NCBI GenBank assembly: GCA_018401375.1
Contig: JAGYKR010000006.1
Coordinates: forward strand, 1-64,000
Origin: Ilumatobacteraceae bacterium
GTDB taxonomy: Bacteria; Actinomycetota; Acidimicrobiia; Acidimicrobiales; Ilumatobacteraceae
Direction of reading: 5' to 3'
DNA length: 64,000 nucleotides
The notes under the pieces were generated by a model. It did no database searches and was not told the DNA's origin. It saw nothing but the letters and a program-made list of their open reading frames with translations. Position 1 is the first letter of the stretch; each line of letters begins with the position of its first letter. The position numbers and the translations under genes were made by a program. Positions 63,227-64,000 of this stretch are shown here, one piece after another.

Positions 63227-63826
63227 GTGACTCGCTCCTTTGCTCTGACCTTTGATTATCGCTGCCCGTACGCTCGCATTGCCCATGATCATGTTGTGGA
63301 GGGCCTGCGTGGCGGGGCCGACTGGAAGGTCACCTTTGTGCCTTTCTCCCTTGGTCAGTCTCATGTGGAGCCGGGTGAGCCCAGCGTCTGGGAGAACCCC
63401 GATCAAGACTCCGGCATCATCGCACAGCAGTTGGCGATAGCGATTCGTGACGGCCAACCCGACAGGTTCGTTGAGGCCCATCACGCATTATTTGAGCACC
63501 GCCATTCCGCCGCCGGCAGCCTGCGCGACCGAGAGATTCTCTCCGAGGTGGTTGCTGAAGTCGGAGTGGATGTTGGGGCGGCATGGGCCGATGTGGATTC
63601 GGGCCGGCCACTCGAAGTGTTTAAGGCCGAGCACACGGGCTACGCAGCGAGTCACGAAGTGTGGGGAGTGCCCACCTTCGTCATGGGCGCGGCAGCCGTC
63701 TTCGTGCGGCTGCTTGATCCCGCTGGGGGAGATCGCCAACTTGCCATCTCCACGGTGGATCGAATCTTGGACGCAATGGAGTGGGAGAACCTCAATGAGT
63801 TCAAGCACACCAGTGTGCCGCGCTGA
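63227..63826 (+). CDS. DsbA-family (2-hydroxychromene-2-carboxylate-isomerase-like) protein
   Basis: This 199-residue thioredoxin-fold protein has FDYRCPYARIAHDHV with a single cysteine C13 in Cys-Pro-Tyr-Ala instead of the CxxC pair, and the cis-Pro loop VWGVPTFVMG. The lack of a second cysteine points away from disulfide exchange and towards the isomerase or glutathione-transferase-kappa-like group. GTG 63227 is used because conservation starts at MTRSFALTFDYRCPYA; the longer frame to 63140 has a non-conserved head. A TACATG-like box lies close upstream. No neighbour reveals the substrate. Confidence 0.85.
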   Translation: MTRSFALTFDYRCPYARIAHDHVVEGLRGGADWKVTFVPFSLGQSHVEPGEPSVWENPDQDSGIIAQQLAIAIRDGQPDRFVEAHHALFEHRHSAAGSLRDREILSEVVAEVGVDVGAAWADVDSGRPLEVFKAEHTGYAASHEVWGVPTFVMGAAAVFVRLLDPAGGDRQLAISTVDRILDAMEWENLNEFKHTSVPR

Positions 63827-63853
63827 TACAACGCTCTGGTCAGAATGCGCTGA

Positions 63854-64000
63854 TCAGTTTTTGGTGGCTAACAGGCTGCGCACATCGAGCAGCAGGTTGG
63901 TCACTTCGCTGGAAGACACAAGCTCACGCTGGAACATCTGAGTGAGCGCACCATCGATGATCGCAATGGCCTCACTCACCACTTCCGTGCGAGAGGCTGC
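63854..64000 (-). CDS. C-terminal end of a hypothetical protein (rest outside window)
   Basis: An open frame runs from the window edge to TGA at 63854-63856 and encodes the last 48 residues of a protein ending in VTNLLLDVRSLLATKN. The segment SEAIAIIDGALTQMFQRELVSSSEV is helical and has no recognised motif. It could be the tail of a TetR-type regulator, judging from the helices alone, but that is a guess. Confidence 0.5.
   Translation of the reverse strand, partial: AASRTEVVSEAIAIIDGALTQMFQRELVSSSEVTNLLLDVRSLLATKN

Overview
The window looks like a core-genome segment of a moderately high-GC actinobacterium, most plausibly class Acidimicrobiia (inferred, not proven). The evidence is a CarD regulator, RNase J next to DapA and FtsK, an F420-type luciferase-like oxidoreductase, a DUF222/HNH protein, many acyl-CoA enzymes, and a recurring promoter layout in which a TANNNT box sits 6-7 nt before an ATG or GTG with no leader. 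I see no rRNA, CRISPR array, phage or insertion sequence. Nearly all of the window is coding; the longest non-coding stretches are 20777-21029 (rpsO-pnp), 15370-15568 and 21294-21473, all under 300 bases.

Region 1 (1-11760, all minus strand) is housekeeping: a partial 3-hydroxyisobutyrate-dehydrogenase-type gene, carD, two tiny overlapping membrane-protein genes, tRNA-Arg(TCT), then a dense run read right to left: dapA, rnj, a lipoprotein, ftsK, an SMP-30 lactonase-like protein, rimO, pgsA and cinA. Region 2 (11870-17480) separates dapA from dapB and holds a TetR regulator with a ferritin-like di-iron protein, a fatty-acyl-CoA ligase, two membrane proteins and thiol peroxidase. Region 3 (17508-29349, minus) is the translation/RNA-decay block rimP-nusA-ylxR-infB-rbfA-truB-ribF, then rpsO-pnp-dapB. 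A plus-strand riboflavin synthase (ribE) lies between ribF and rpsO.

Region 4 (29487-35214, plus) is proS followed by a CtpE-like P-type ATPase, a class III aminotransferase and an EthD-like protein with overlapping or touching ends. Region 5 (35216-44333) contains a MaoC hydratase + SDR pair equivalent to a split MFE-2, a geranylgeranyl-reductase-family flavoprotein, an LLM oxidoreductase, larE, a divergent GH29-like/beta-helix protein and typA. A small vapBC pair follows.

Region 6 (45055-59333) is lipid/terpenoid-type catabolism. A tight six-gene minus-strand operon encodes acyl-CoA dehydrogenase, a group-D-like flavin monooxygenase, enoyl-CoA hydratase, nitroreductase, cytochrome P450 and acyl-CoA ligase. 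Divergent from it are a FadD19-like ligase, a broken HAD beta-phosphoglucomutase gene, an intact GH65 phosphorylase, and an SDR-acyl-CoA dehydrogenase-hydrolase set. Region 7 (59302-64000) has an MFS transporter, a RecB-like nuclease with a PAP2 phosphatase, a DUF222/HNH protein, a DsbA-fold protein and a partial gene.

The best candidates for new biology are the six-gene oxidative operon, the GH29-like/beta-helix fusion beside an orphan larE, the broken HAD gene beside GH65, and the regulator with a palindrome inside its leaderless promoter.
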